A stretch of DNA of 64,000 nt from Tolumonas osonensis (GCF_014202415.1 NZ_JACHGR010000008.1:166040-230039), one strand, 5' to 3'; positions 13,963 through 23,610 are shown, counted from the first letter of the stretch. A program made the numbers and translations. Notes: generated from the letters alone by a model not told the origin.

Positions 13963-15138
13963 TTACGCGCTGCATTTTAGCTGTTTTTCGGCAAATTGCA
14001 CCAACTGGCTGGCTAAATTTCCACCAGCAAGTGCAGTTTGCGGCCACTGTTGTGCCTGTTTTTGCCATTCTTGCCAGTGTGCTTGCAGGGTAAACCAGCT
14101 TTGTTTCAATTCTGCGCGGTGGGCCTGATTAAAGCTCATGAACAGAGTCCGGACCGCTGCGGCCAGTTCCGGCGACATGCTCCGGCAGTAGCGCTCGGTG
14201 AAAGCCTGCAGTTTTTCCAGATGTGCTTCGTCTTCCTGAGGGTAGATATGCCAGAGAAACGGGCGGGCGGCCCATTGCGCCCGCAGGAAAGAATCTTCGC
14301 CGCGGACGATGTTAAAGTCGCAGCTCCACAGCAGTTGATCGTAACCGGCCTGATCGGTCATCGGCAGGATTTCCAGGGTCAGTGCGCCTTGCTGCCAGCA
14401 TCCACCTGCCTGACAAACCTCGTCGGGTAATACGCCTTGCAGGCTGTTCAGGGCCCGGCCGGCCGGAACCAGGCACCGGACCGGCACGGCACTGTGCTGC
14501 CAGCATTCCAGCAGCGTCGGCAGGACCTCGTTTTCATAAATGAACAGGCTGACAAACAGTTCGTTGTCCTGCGGTGGCCGCAGTCCCCGGTCTGCGCAGA
14601 GCTGTTGCCGGTGCCCGGGTTGCTGCTGCCAGTGATCGCGTGCCGCAAACAGATTGTTTTCGCACAGCAATCCGCCGCTTTTCTCACTGAAACCGGGGAA
14701 AAAAAAGTATTTGGTCAGGTGCTGCTGCCGGGATGACAGGCCATGGCAGCCATCGATCCAGCTTTCGGCCGTGAGGTATTCCAGATTCAGCCAGACCGGT
14801 GGCTTCGCCATGTGTTGCATGGTGTGCTGCACACTGGCCGGCAGCTCGCAGGCAAACGCTTCGATCACCACGTGGCCAGGCTGCCAGTCAGCCGGAAAAG
14901 CGGCATTCCAGTGACCGATCAGCACATTATCGATGTTCTGCATGGCCAGTGCCGGATCAAGCTGCGGACATAACCGCCGGAAACTGGCCAGATCATCGAC
15001 CCAGAGGCGGACCGGCAGCCGGTATTCATTGCTTAACTGACGGGCCAGACGCCAGGTCACACCGATGTCGCCGTAGTTATCAACCACGGTACAGAAGATA
15101 TCCCAGTAAGAGGAGGCTGTTTGCGGCATAAGATTCAT
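13963..15138 (-). CDS. earP: EF-P Arg32 dTDP-rhamnosyltransferase EarP
   Basis: Inverting GT-B glycosyltransferase that transfers rhamnose from dTDP-rhamnose to Arg32 of EF-P. The N-terminal segment [19 protein letters not shown] carries the acidic residues of the acceptor site. The C-terminal [15 protein letters not shown] and [14 protein letters not shown] contact the nucleotide-sugar in the family. Two adjacent ATGs (15141, 15138) and an in-frame ATG at 15129 are possible starts; the length is about 391 residues. It is 34 bases upstream of efp on the same strand. The rhamnose donor genes are not in this window. Confidence 0.95.
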   Translation of the reverse strand: MNLMPQTASSYWDIFCTVVDNYGDIGVTWRLARQLSNEYRLPVRLWVDDLASFRRLCPQLDPALAMQNIDNVLIGHWNAAFPADWQPGHVVIEAFACELPASVQHTMQHMAKPPVWLNLEYLTAESWIDGCHGLSSRQQHLTKYFFFPGFSEKSGGLLCENNLFAARDHWQQQPGHRQQLCADRGLRPPQDNELFVSLFIYENEVLPTLLECWQHSAVPVRCLVPAGRALNSLQGVLPDEVCQAGGCWQQGALTLEILPMTDQAGYDQLLWSCDFNIVRGEDSFLRAQWAARPFLWHIYPQEDEAHLEKLQAFTERYCRSMSPELAAAVRTLFMSFNQAHRAELKQSWFTLQAHWQEWQKQAQQWPQTALAGGNLASQLVQFAEKQLKCSA

Positions 15139-15225
15139 CATCCTGCAAGATAGTGGCAGGATCGTAGCAGAAAATCAGGCAGAATAGCCGCACAGGCGCA
15201 TTTCGCATTCAATGAAGAGATAACT

Positions 15226-16107
15226 ATGCAAGCTAATCTGATGTTGTTGGTCACGGCGGCTATCTGGGGTTTTGCCTTTGTTGCCCAGCGGGTTGCCATG
15301 GACCATATGGGGCCGTTTTCCTTTAACGGGGTGCGCTTCCTGCTAGGTGCTATTTCACTGTTACCGCTGATCTGGCTATTTTCCCGCAAGCGGGCAGTGG
15401 CCACGACCTCGGCGGCCAAAACCTCGATCTGGCTGGCCGGTGGCGTCGCCGGCACCATTCTGTTTGTCGCGGCAGCCTTGCAGCAGGTGGGTCTGCTGTA
15501 TACCACGGCAGCCAAAGCCGGTTTTATTACCGGTCTGTATATGATCCTAGTGCCGTTTCTGGGCCTGTTTCTGCGTCATGTGACCGGGCTGAATGCCTGG
15601 CTGGGGGCGGGGATTGCGCTGATCGGTCTGTATCTGCTGAGTATCAACGCGGACTTCACCATGTCGAAGGGTGATTTTCTGATGTTTATCGGCGCGATTT
15701 TCTGGGCCTGCCATATCCTGTGGATCGATTTTATTGGTCGGCGGGTCAATGCGCTGCAGCTTTCTGCGGTACAGTTCCTGTTCTGTGGCCTGCTGAGTCT
15801 GCTGGTGGCGTTCTGGCAGGAGACACCGTCGTTGTCTTCGGTGCTGCTGGCCTGGGAGTCGGTGTTATTTGCCAGTTTCATCAGTGTCGGCGTGGCTTAT
15901 ACCTTGCAGGTCGTTGCCCAGAAAAAGGCCAATCCAACCCATGCGGCTATTATCATGAGTATGGAAGCGGTCTTTGCGGCGGTGGGTGGGGTGGTATTCC
16001 TCAGTGAATCGCTGCCGTTACGAGGCTGGATGGGGTGCGCCCTGATGATGAGCGGTATGCTGTTATCGCAGATCCCGCTGCCGGGGCTGAAAAAAGCCGC
16101 CCACTGA
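15226..16107 (+). CDS. EamA/DMT-family membrane transporter
   Basis: Inner-membrane drug/metabolite-type transporter of 293 residues with about ten predicted hydrophobic helices arranged as two EamA repeats. The first helix begins LMLLVTAAIWGFAFVAQRVA, a typical EamA opening, and the second repeat starts near residue 150 (FLMFIGAIFWACHILWIDF). The substrate cannot be read from the sequence. It is divergent from earP, and the following gene begins 26 bases after its stop. Confidence 0.9.
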   Translation: MQANLMLLVTAAIWGFAFVAQRVAMDHMGPFSFNGVRFLLGAISLLPLIWLFSRKRAVATTSAAKTSIWLAGGVAGTILFVAAALQQVGLLYTTAAKAGFITGLYMILVPFLGLFLRHVTGLNAWLGAGIALIGLYLLSINADFTMSKGDFLMFIGAIFWACHILWIDFIGRRVNALQLSAVQFLFCGLLSLLVAFWQETPSLSSVLLAWESVLFASFISVGVAYTLQVVAQKKANPTHAAIIMSMEAVFAAVGGVVFLSESLPLRGWMGCALMMSGMLLSQIPLPGLKKAAH

Positions 16108-16133
16108 CAGAAATAACACAAGGAGCCGGAATC

Positions 16134-17204
16134 ATGTCTTCCCGTTTGCAGGAATATACGCAGCCACTGATAGCCTTATTGTTACTGGTGGCGATTGTCT
16201 GGGCGGCCTTCATCGTGATTGCGCCGTTTCTGGTGGCCACGCTGTGGGCCATCATTCTGGTGTCGGCGACCTGGGATCAATTTGCCTGGCTGTCTGCGCG
16301 GCTGGGCGGTCGGGATGGGATCGCCGCGGTACTGGTGGTGGCGCTCATGCTGCTGTTTATCATCGTGCCGCTCGTGCTCGCTTCGGTGGAGTTTGCCCAG
16401 CAGCTGACGGTGCTGGCGCGGGAGCTGCAGCAACAGATAGAGTCGGGTGTCTGGCCGGCACTGCCGCAATGGCTGCTGGATTTACCTTATGCCGGCGAGT
16501 GGTTGCAGACCGAATGGCTGGGGCTGCAGCAGCAGGATCTGCAGGTGCTGACACAGTTAAAGGGTCTGGTGACACCGCTGGCCAGAATCATGCTGAGTGT
16601 TGCCGGGTCTTTTGGCGCCGGTATGCTGATGCTGCTGATCAGTCTGCTGATCGCCGGGGTGCTGTATGCACACGGCAATACGGTGCATCGCTGGGTGCTG
16701 GCATTCAGCCACAAGGTGGCACCACGGGAAGGGATCCGGCTGCTACATGTCGCGCACACAACGATTCGTGGCGTGGTTAATGGCTTTATCGGGGCGGCGA
16801 TCGCGCAAGGCGCTTTTGCCTGGTTCGGTTATGCGATTGCCGGGGTACCGCATGCGTTGAGTCTGGGACTGGCGACCTGTCTGGTTTCGGTGATTCCGGG
16901 CGGACCGATGCTGCTATCGATTCCGGCGATTGGCTGGCTTTATCAGCAGGGCGCCATTGGCTGGGCCGGGTTCACGGCGGTATGGATCCTGTTTGCCGTT
17001 GGTTCCATTGATAACGTGGTGAAATCACTGGTGATTGGCCGCAGCAGTCCGTTGCCGATCGTGCTGATTCTGTTTGGTGTGGCCGGTGGCGCTATCGGTT
17101 TCGGGTTGCTGGGCGTGTTTCTGGGGCCGATTTTACTGGCGCTGGTTTATGCTTTGCTGAAAAACTGGGTGAATGCCGATCAATCTGAAACGACCGCCTC
17201 ATGA
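16134..17204 (+). CDS. AI-2E (PerM/YdiK) family membrane protein
   Basis: A 356-residue polytopic membrane protein of the AI-2E transporter superfamily. Two N-terminal helices are followed by a soluble amphipathic region (about 70-150), then a cluster of helices with the conserved IGRSSPLPIVLILFGVAGGAIGFGLLGVFLGP-type motif near the C terminus. The start is the ATG at 16134, preceded by AGGAG; the longer open frame overlaps the upstream gene and is not family-like. It resembles E. coli YdiK more than TqsA. Exported substrates are uncertain. Confidence 0.88.
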   Translation: MSSRLQEYTQPLIALLLLVAIVWAAFIVIAPFLVATLWAIILVSATWDQFAWLSARLGGRDGIAAVLVVALMLLFIIVPLVLASVEFAQQLTVLARELQQQIESGVWPALPQWLLDLPYAGEWLQTEWLGLQQQDLQVLTQLKGLVTPLARIMLSVAGSFGAGMLMLLISLLIAGVLYAHGNTVHRWVLAFSHKVAPREGIRLLHVAHTTIRGVVNGFIGAAIAQGAFAWFGYAIAGVPHALSLGLATCLVSVIPGGPMLLSIPAIGWLYQQGAIGWAGFTAVWILFAVGSIDNVVKSLVIGRSSPLPIVLILFGVAGGAIGFGLLGVFLGPILLALVYALLKNWVNADQSETTAS

Positions 17205-18116
17205 TCACCGGGCCGGGATCTGCCAGTCGGTGCCGGCCAGCTTTTCCGCCAGATAATCAATCAGCGTTTTTACTTTCAGCGACAGGTGTTTGCGTGACGG
17301 GTAGACCGCATGGATGCCGAAAGCGGGGCCGTGCCAGCCCCGGAGTATGGGTCGAAGTTTGCCTTCTTTCAGCTCGGAGACGATTTCAAACACCGGCAGC
17401 AGGGAAATGCCCTGACTGGCCAGGGTCAGAGCCCGGATCGTATCGCCGTTATTGGTGTGAATGCGCGGCTTCAGACTGACGCTGCATTTTTCGCCATCGG
17501 CCGACTGGAAGTGCCAGATATCGCCGGTAGGCAGATAGGAAAACGCAATGGTCTGATGCTGCACCAGTTCATCCGGTGTCGCCGGACAGCCGTGTTTTTC
17601 CAGATAAGCGTCGGTTGCGCACAGCAGCGGATAACTGTCGGCGAGACGCCGCGACACCAGTGTGGAGTCGGCCAGATTGCCGATACGGATAGCCAGATCA
17701 AAACCTTCTTCCAGTAAATCAATCCGGCGATCGGTCAGCTCGATATCCAGCGTCACGGCCGGATTGCGCTCCATGAATTCGGCCCATAAGGGCGCCAGAT
17801 AACGGGTACCAAAGGAGAGTGGGGCATTGATACGGATATGACCGATCAACCGGCTGTTATGTGCACCGATTGCACTGTCGGCATCGTCGAGATCGGCTAA
17901 AATTTGTCTGGTGCGCTGATAATAATCCCGGCCGGCTTCAGTCAGCGCGATGCGCCGGGTCGAACGCTGCAGCAGGCGGACACCCAGATAGGTTTCCAGC
18001 TCCTGGATATAGCGTGATACAGCGGCTTTTGAGCTGTGCAGACGTTGCGCTGCCGCAACAAAACTACCACTTTCCACTACAGCGATCAGGGCATGCAGGC
18101 TACGCAGTCGATCCAT
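17205..18116 (-). CDS. LysR-family transcriptional regulator
   Basis: A 303-residue regulator with an N-terminal winged HTH (LIAVVESGSFVAAAQRLHSSKAAVSRYIQELE) and a C-terminal effector domain, in the CrgA/AaeR-like subgroup (RSTRRIALTEAGRDYYQR). It converges with the upstream transporter gene with no intergenic base. It is divergent from the CusF-like gene at 18287, whose promoter region it may control. The inducer is unknown. Confidence 0.9.
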   Translation of the reverse strand: MDRLRSLHALIAVVESGSFVAAAQRLHSSKAAVSRYIQELETYLGVRLLQRSTRRIALTEAGRDYYQRTRQILADLDDADSAIGAHNSRLIGHIRINAPLSFGTRYLAPLWAEFMERNPAVTLDIELTDRRIDLLEEGFDLAIRIGNLADSTLVSRRLADSYPLLCATDAYLEKHGCPATPDELVQHQTIAFSYLPTGDIWHFQSADGEKCSVSLKPRIHTNNGDTIRALTLASQGISLLPVFEIVSELKEGKLRPILRGWHGPAFGIHAVYPSRKHLSLKVKTLIDYLAEKLAGTDWQIPAR

Positions 18117-18234
18117 GGATTGTTCCGGTTTCTGAAACAGTTAATTTTTATAAAAGCTATTTATCTGCGTCCGCTCAACGAATAAAGTGAGCTCATGCCA
18201 ACGGAAAATGGTCACATGATTAAGAAGATCGTGC

Positions 18235-18250
18235 TGTGAGGGATCTCACA
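18235..18250. promoter_or_regulatory. CRP-like palindrome upstream of the CusF-like gene
   Basis: TGTGAGGGATCTCACA fits TGTGA-N6-TCACA in all ten consensus positions. It lies 37 bases before the ATG at 18287, in the divergent region shared with the LysR gene. So close to the start, it could repress or sit over the promoter; a LysR target is the alternative. Confidence 0.5.
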
Positions 18251-18286
18251 ATGAATAACCAAAACTGATTTCCGGAGTTCCGAATT

Positions 18287-18598
18287 ATGAAAAAGTCATT
18301 ATCACGTATTACCGCCGTTGCTCTGTTCTCTCTGTTTGCGGCGACGGCAGCACAAGCAGCTGTCGAGACCTACCGTGCGCATGGTACCGTGCAACAGGTT
18401 GATGCGGCCAATGGTAAAGTCGTCCTGGCACAGGATGCGGTCACTGAACTGGGCTGGCCGGTCCGTACCATGACTTACAAGGTGCATGGCGACAAGACGC
18501 TGCAGGGTATCTCGGCTGGCCAGACCGTCGATGTGACCTTCACTACGACCTCACCTTATCAGGCTGCCATTCAATTCATTACCCCTGTTTCACAGTAA
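18287..18598 (+). CDS. Periplasmic CusF-fold protein with incomplete copper site
   Basis: A 103-residue secreted protein. The signal peptide ends at AAQA, about residue 24, and is followed by a small OB-like beta-barrel domain matching CusF (HGTVQQVDAANGKVVLAQD, LGWPVRTMTYKV, GQTVDVTF). CusF binds Cu(I)/Ag(I) with His36, Met47, Met49 and a stacking Trp44 in WPEMTM. Here the Trp and second Met remain in WPVRTM, but the first Met is Arg and the His position is Gln. Copper binding is therefore doubtful. There is no cus operon beside it. Start supported by a CCGGAG site. Confidence 0.75.
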   Translation: MKKSLSRITAVALFSLFAATAAQAAVETYRAHGTVQQVDAANGKVVLAQDAVTELGWPVRTMTYKVHGDKTLQGISAGQTVDVTFTTTSPYQAAIQFITPVSQ

Positions 18599-18681
18599 CC
18601 GGGTTGTCTGCGGCGGGTCCTGTTACCGGCCGCAGCAATGATGGTATGCTTTTACGCTGACGTCATTGCCGGATCTGCCCC

Positions 18682-18900
18682 ATGTTTACGCAACAACACC
18701 TGCTCCAGCTGGCCCGTACGCCGATGCCTTTCGGTAAATATCAAGGGCGGATGCTGATCGATCTTCCCGAAGAGTATCTGCTCTGGTTTGCCAAAAAGGG
18801 GTTTCCGCAGGGGGCGCTGGGGGAACTGATGGCGCTCTGTCTCGAGCTGAAGATAGAAGGGTTGGATAAGCTGATCAAACCGCTCAAACATCCGCAGTGA
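18682..18900 (+). CDS. DUF3820 family small protein
   Basis: A 72-residue cytoplasmic protein with the DUF3820 core: MPFGKYQGRMLIDLPEEYLLWFAKKGFPQG. This family is common in gammaproteobacteria and is sometimes named as a putative quorum-sensing-regulated factor, but its activity is not established. It stands alone between the CusF-like gene and the catabolic island and is followed by a shared terminator. Confidence 0.88.
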   Translation: MFTQQHLLQLARTPMPFGKYQGRMLIDLPEEYLLWFAKKGFPQGALGELMALCLELKIEGLDKLIKPLKHPQ

Positions 18901-18940
18901 AACCGGATCTACCGGTTATCCTTTCCGGTCATTACACATG

Positions 18941-18975
18941 AAAAAGAGAAAGACTGTACGGGTCTTTCTCTTTTT
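18941..18975. terminator. Bidirectional terminator between the DUF3820 gene and tkt
   Basis: A 14-base perfect inverted repeat (AAAAAGAGAAAGAC / GTCTTTCTCTTTTT) with a 7-base loop gives T-runs on both strands. It ends the rightward DUF3820 transcript and the leftward pdxA2-to-tkt operon. Confidence 0.9.
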
Positions 18976-18995
18976 AGTTATGTCTGCTTTTTTTG

Positions 18996-21002
18996 TTAAC
19001 GTTTCAGCAATGCCAGCGCTTTTTCTGTCACATTCTCGGTGGTGAATCCAAACATCCGGAAGAGTTCATCCGCCGGGGCCGATTCACCAAACGTGGTCAT
19101 ACCGACCACATCGCCGTTTAAGCCAACGTATTTGTACCAGAAGTCGGCAATACCGGCTTCCACAGCCAGTCGGTTGCTGACCGCCGCCGGTAGAACCGAT
19201 TCCCGGTAAGCGGCATCCTGACGATCAAACACCTCGGTGGCAGGCATGGAAACCACGCGGATCTGATATCCCTGCTGTGTCAGCTGGTCGGCGGCCTTCA
19301 CGGCCAGTTCGACCTCAGAACCGGTTGCAATCAGGATCAAATCCGGGGTATTGCTGCAATCTTTAAGAATGTAACCACCACGGGAAACATTGGCCAGCTG
19401 CTCGGCGTTACGGCTCTGCTGCACCAGATTCTGACGTGAAAAGATCAAGGCAGAAGGGCCGGTCTGATGTTCAATGGCATAGCGCCAGGCCACTGCGGTT
19501 TCAACCTGATCACAAGGGCGCCAGGTGCTCATGTTGGGGGTCATGCGCAGTGAGGCCATTTGTTCAACCGGCTGGTGGGTTGGCCCATCTTCACCCAGAC
19601 CGATAGAATCGTGGGTATAGACAAAAATCGCGCGTTGTTTCATTAACGCGGCCATACGTACCGCATTGCGCGCATATTCCATAAACATCAGGAAAGTGGC
19701 ACCGTAAGGGATGAAGCCGCCGTGCAGGGTGATACCGTTCATGATGGCGGACATGCCGAACTCGCGGACACCATAATGAACATAGTTACCGGCCGGATCT
19801 TTATCCAGATCCACGCTGCCTGACCAGGTAGTCAGGTTGCTTGGACTGAGATCGGCGGATCCGCCCAGCATTTCCGGCAACAGACCGGCGATTTGTTCGA
19901 TCGTATTCTGCGATGCTTTACGGCTGGCAATGCTGGCCGGGTTGTACTGCAGTTGCGAAATATAGTCGTCCATTTTGGCTGACCAGTCTTCCGGTAACTG
20001 TTTCTGTGTTCTGCGGGTAAATTCCCGGGCAAGTGCCGGATAAGCTTGCTGATACGCTGCAAACTTCTGATTCCAGGCTCTCTCTTTTGCGGCACCGGCT
20101 TCCTGAGCATTCCATGCCTGGTAAATCGCCTGTGGTACTTCAAAAGGAGAGAGGCTCCAGCCCAGTTGTTCCCGGGTTGCTGCGATTTCTTTATCACCTA
20201 AAGGTGCACCGTGACAGTCGTGAGAACCGGATTTATTCGGTGAACCAAAACCAATGACGGTTTTACACATCAGGATGGATGGCCGGTTGGTCTCGGCCTG
20301 GGCCAATTCAATCGCGGATTGGATAGATTCAGCATGATGGCCATCAATATCGCGGATCACATGCCAGCCATAGGATTCGAAACGTTTGGCGGTGTCATCG
20401 GTAAACCAGCCTTCCACATGACCGTCAATGGAGATGCCGTTGTCGTCGTAAAAAGCGATCAGTTTGCCGAGTTTCAGTGTGCCGGCAAGCGAACAGGCTT
20501 CGTGAGAAACACCTTCCATCAGGCAACCATCACCCATAAACACATAGGTGTAATGATCAACAATGTCGTGAGCCGGGCGGTTGAACTGTGCGGCCAGTGT
20601 TTTTTCGGCTAAAGCCATCCCAACGGCATTGGTGATGCCTTGGCCCAACGGACCGGTCGTCGTTTCAACACCCGGTGTATACCCCAATTCCGGGTGGCCG
20701 GGTGTTTTGGAATGCAATTGCCGGAATTGCCGTAAATCATCCAGTGAAAGATCATAGCCGGTCAGGTGCAACAAGCTGTACAACAGCATTGAACCGTGAC
20801 CATTCGACAGAATAAAGCGATCCCGGTTGACCCAGTTCGGGTTGCCTGGATTATGATTCAGAAAGTCCCGCCACAGGACTTCTGCCATATCCGCCATGCC
20901 CATTGGCGCTCCCGGATGACCGGAGTTTGCTTTCTGGACACTGTCCATACTCAAAACACGAATCGCGTCTGCTAATTTGCGATGTGTATATTTGGTGCTC
21001 AT
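18996..21002 (-). CDS. tkt: Transketolase
   Basis: Thiamine-diphosphate enzyme that moves two-carbon units between ketose and aldose phosphates. The 668-residue protein has the ThDP/Mg motif [18 protein letters not shown]...DDNGIS, the [20 protein letters not shown] terminus, and the C-terminal domain ending in [18 protein letters not shown]. Length and motifs match E. coli TktA/TktB. It is the last gene of the island operon, 18 bases after tal. It probably serves that pathway by handling erythrose 4-phosphate, but it could equally be a general pentose-phosphate enzyme. Confidence 0.97.
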   Translation of the reverse strand: MSTKYTHRKLADAIRVLSMDSVQKANSGHPGAPMGMADMAEVLWRDFLNHNPGNPNWVNRDRFILSNGHGSMLLYSLLHLTGYDLSLDDLRQFRQLHSKTPGHPELGYTPGVETTTGPLGQGITNAVGMALAEKTLAAQFNRPAHDIVDHYTYVFMGDGCLMEGVSHEACSLAGTLKLGKLIAFYDDNGISIDGHVEGWFTDDTAKRFESYGWHVIRDIDGHHAESIQSAIELAQAETNRPSILMCKTVIGFGSPNKSGSHDCHGAPLGDKEIAATREQLGWSLSPFEVPQAIYQAWNAQEAGAAKERAWNQKFAAYQQAYPALAREFTRRTQKQLPEDWSAKMDDYISQLQYNPASIASRKASQNTIEQIAGLLPEMLGGSADLSPSNLTTWSGSVDLDKDPAGNYVHYGVREFGMSAIMNGITLHGGFIPYGATFLMFMEYARNAVRMAALMKQRAIFVYTHDSIGLGEDGPTHQPVEQMASLRMTPNMSTWRPCDQVETAVAWRYAIEHQTGPSALIFSRQNLVQQSRNAEQLANVSRGGYILKDCSNTPDLILIATGSEVELAVKAADQLTQQGYQIRVVSMPATEVFDRQDAAYRESVLPAAVSNRLAVEAGIADFWYKYVGLNGDVVGMTTFGESAPADELFRMFGFTTENVTEKALALLKR

Positions 21003-21020
21003 GTTTCCCCCAGTCCTATT

Positions 21021-21974
21021 CTAAATGAGTGCTGAAATCATCTGTTCCAGTTTGATTTGATCGGCTGCGAATGCCCGGATACCTTCTGCCAGTTTTTCTA
21101 CCGCCATGGCGTCACTGTTATGTTGCCAACGGAATTCGTCTTCCGTCATCGCGGCAGGACGCACTGCATTTGGGGTGCTGGTCGCGGTCAGTTTGCGGCT
21201 GACAGGCTGGTCGCTGGCGGTTAACTCGTCCAGAATTGCCGGGGAAATGGTTAAGCGGTCACAACCACACAAGGCGAGCACTTGTTCTTTTTTGCGGAAA
21301 CTGGCGCCCATCACAACGGTGTTGTAGTGGTATTTTTTATAGTACTCATAGATAGCGCGGACTGATTTCACACCAGGATCGGTATCAGCAAGATAGTTTT
21401 CGGTTGGCTGATTTTTCTGATACCAGTCGTAAATACGACCCACAAAGGGTGAAATTAAAAACACACCGGCTTCAGCACAGGCGCGTGCCTGAGCAAAAGA
21501 AAAAATCAGTGTTAAGTTACAGTTGATACCTTCTTTTTCCAGTTCCTCTGCGGCCCGGATACCTTCCCAGGTGGCGGCGATTTTGATCAGAATGCGGGAT
21601 TTATCGATCCCTTTTTCCTGATAAAGCGAGATCAGTTTTCGCGCTTTCTGAATACACTGGTTTTTGTTAAAAGAGAGGCGGGCATCCACTTCCGTTGATA
21701 TCCGGCCCGGTACATATTTCAACACTTCGGCACCGATATTCACCGCGACTTGATCGCAGGCATTCATCAACATGGTTTCGTTGCTGCCGCCCAGTTCTTT
21801 CGCTGCATAGACGGCATTTTCAATCAGTTTTTTGTAGTGTGGTAACTGGGCCGCTTTTAACACCAGTGACGGATTTGTAGTTGCATCTTCAGGTGCAAAT
21901 TGTTTGATGGAATCAATATCACCGGTATCAGCAACGACAATGGTATGTTTTTTTAATTCACTAAGCTGGCTCAT
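21021..21974 (-). CDS. tal: Transaldolase
   Basis: Transfers a dihydroxyacetone unit between sugar phosphates, linking erythrose 4-phosphate and fructose 6-phosphate. The 317-residue protein is of the classical TalA/TalB type: [11 protein letters not shown] near residue 31, the Schiff-base lysine in [10 protein letters not shown] (Lys131), and the [11 protein letters not shown] segment. It starts 24 bases after the rpiB-like gene and leads into tkt, so all three should share one transcript. Confidence 0.97.
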   Translation of the reverse strand: MSQLSELKKHTIVVADTGDIDSIKQFAPEDATTNPSLVLKAAQLPHYKKLIENAVYAAKELGGSNETMLMNACDQVAVNIGAEVLKYVPGRISTEVDARLSFNKNQCIQKARKLISLYQEKGIDKSRILIKIAATWEGIRAAEELEKEGINCNLTLIFSFAQARACAEAGVFLISPFVGRIYDWYQKNQPTENYLADTDPGVKSVRAIYEYYKKYHYNTVVMGASFRKKEQVLALCGCDRLTISPAILDELTASDQPVSRKLTATSTPNAVRPAAMTEDEFRWQHNSDAMAVEKLAEGIRAFAADQIKLEQMISALI

Positions 21975-21998
21975 AATATCTCCTTGACCAAATAATTA

Positions 21999-22457
21999 TT
22001 ATTTTTGGCAATAATGATCTTGGTAATAACTGATTCTATCTACTTTTGGTGCGGAGTTTCCGCCTTCGAATTCAGATTCAAACCAGGCGCTTAATATGTT
22101 TTTTGCAAGCTCGACACCAATAACGCGTGCACCCATGCAAATAATTTGCGCATTGTTGCTTTTACGTGCGCGTTCAGCAGAAAACGTGTCATGGCATTGT
22201 GCGGCACGAATACCCGGAACTTTATTGGCGGTAATGCTGACGCCAATCCCGGTACCACAAATTAAAATGCCACGTTCATGCTTTCCTTCTTTAATGGAGG
22301 TTGCAACATTATGTGCAACATCTGGATATAATTTATTGTCAGGGTTACGGTCGCTACTGTAATCGACAAATTCAATATGGTTAGCATTTAAATATTCAAT
22401 AATTTTATTTCTGAAATCAAACGCAGCATCATCTGCACCAATCGCAATGGTAGTCAT
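21999..22457 (-). CDS. RpiB-family sugar-phosphate isomerase, DerI/EryI-like
   Basis: A 152-residue RpiB/LacAB-fold isomerase with the catalytic cysteine in ILICGTGIGVSI (Cys67). The following stretch, ANKVPGIRAA, SAERARKSNNAQII, MGARVIGVELAK, resembles the D-erythrulose-4-phosphate isomerases DerI/EryI of tetritol pathways more than E. coli ribose-5-phosphate isomerase B (whose equivalent is HNDTNVLAFGSRVVG). The start is the ATG at 22457, with AAGGA 8 bases upstream; the ATG at 22466 lies on that site. The co-located LerI-like gene (26655) supports tetrulose-phosphate isomerisation, but ribose/allose-phosphate activity is not excluded. Confidence 0.88.
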   Translation of the reverse strand: MTTIAIGADDAAFDFRNKIIEYLNANHIEFVDYSSDRNPDNKLYPDVAHNVATSIKEGKHERGILICGTGIGVSITANKVPGIRAAQCHDTFSAERARKSNNAQIICMGARVIGVELAKNILSAWFESEFEGGNSAPKVDRISYYQDHYCQK

Positions 22458-22479
22458 AATATTCATCCTTTATTTCGGG

Positions 22480-22507
22480 TTCAGGTCACCCAGATGAGTG
22501 ACCTGGT
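22480..22507 (-). other. Intercistronic hairpin between permease and rpiB-like gene
   Basis: A perfect 8-bp stem, CAGGTCAC / GTGACCTG (22482-22489 and 22498-22505), with an 8-base loop occupies the 61-base gap. It has no T-run, so mRNA processing or stabilisation is more likely than termination. Confidence 0.5.
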
Positions 22508-22518
22508 TTGATATTTAA

Positions 22519-23504
22519 TTACTGATGTGATGTCGCTGTTTCGGCATCTGGTAATTCTGTTCCGTATTTCTGTTTTAATTTCTTGTCGAAATAAGCAACC
22601 ACCAGCGGTGCAATCAGCATGGTAATAATGCTGGCTGTCGCAAGCTGAGCGGTTGCTGACTGAACATAAACCTGTAGCGTCGGATCTGCTTGTGCAACCA
22701 TGGCCGGTGTTAACGCTGAGCTGGCTGCTGTGGTTCCCAGTGCGGCACCCAGCGCAGTTTTCTTTTTCAGGAACAGGTTGTAAACGAAGTAGAAAATGAC
22801 ACCTGTACAAGCCGAGATCAGACCTAATACGATGCCTGATAACCCTGCGGTAAAGACAGTGTTCATACTGGAGTTCGCACCAATCGCAAACGACATGATG
22901 ATGATGACCAGTGGTTGAGACGCGGCACACAACTGCTTGAATTTTTCATCCACATTTCCCCAAACCATGCCAATCAGCAGAGGAATAATCATGGATAACA
23001 GCGCAGCAAAAGGAATGTTCGCCAGTCCGCTTACGCCAAGCACAACCATGGTGACAAAAGGACCGTCTTTGATACAGAAGACAGAGATTGCCCCCGCATC
23101 ACTGGAGTCGCCATAGTTGCTGCATAATGCGATATAAAGAGAACTGTTAGAGCTGGTAATACAGGCCACCAAGGCAAGCATCGAAATACCAATGAATCCT
23201 TCAGGTCCTAATAATGAACCGATGCCATACACGACAATCCCGCCCGCGATGACTTTCATCATTAATAACACGCCACCTTTATAAAGTGGTAAACCTCCTG
23301 TTTAATATTAATCGATGATCCACAAATCAGGAGGAATATCCCCATCATCGCACTTGAACCACTTTTGAATAGTGCTGTTGTTGGGCCGCCTATTTTTAAT
23401 AGATCAGGGAAAAAAGTATTAATCAAAATTGCTGCCATCAGTGGAATGATAATTAAACCACCTGGCACTTTGTTCATTTTTTCAAAAATATTTATATTAG
23501 CCAT
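22519..23504 (-). pseudogene. KdgT-family (2-keto-3-deoxygluconate type) permease, split by a one-base frameshift
   Basis: Secondary transporter for an acid sugar. The first part (23504 to about 23303) encodes EKMNKVPGGLIIIPL through GSSINIKQ, the N terminus of KdgT-type permeases. The frame then continues -1 base off as GLPLYKGGVLLMMKVIAGG to the C terminus at 22519. Together they give about 327 residues, the length of E. coli KdgT, with ten or so hydrophobic helices, so one base appears missing near 23294-23305. As read, the first frame stops at 23262; a second product could start at the ATG at 23271. A sequencing error, a true mutation or recoding are all possible. D-threonate loci elsewhere pair a KdgT-type permease with DtnK and PdxA2. 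Confidence 0.85.
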
Positions 23505-23518
23505 GTATTCCTCACAAA

Positions 23519-23539
23519 GAGAAATTCATCGAATTTCTC
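23519..23539 (-). other. Hairpin just before the permease gene
   Basis: A perfect 8-bp stem, GAGAAATT / AATTTCTC, with a 5-base loop ends about 14 bases before the permease ATG at 23504, next to its TGAGGA ribosome site. It may tune permease translation or processing between the kinase and permease cistrons. Confidence 0.45.
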
Positions 23540-23610
23540 GTTAACGGTTGTGTGTTGTTGTGTGAGTCAATTGATTTAAAGGTAAAACGGCCAACCTTAT
23601 TACTGCAAAA

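Noticed and set aside
18901..18917. AACCGG-ATCTA-CCGGTT inverted repeat after the DUF3820 gene
   Set aside because: Short stem without a T-run; the stronger terminator at 18941-18975 explains termination.
23262..23504. Short 80-residue membrane protein as an independent gene
   Set aside because: Its sequence is the N-terminal quarter of a KdgT-type permease whose remainder follows in another frame, so it is one broken gene, not a separate small protein.
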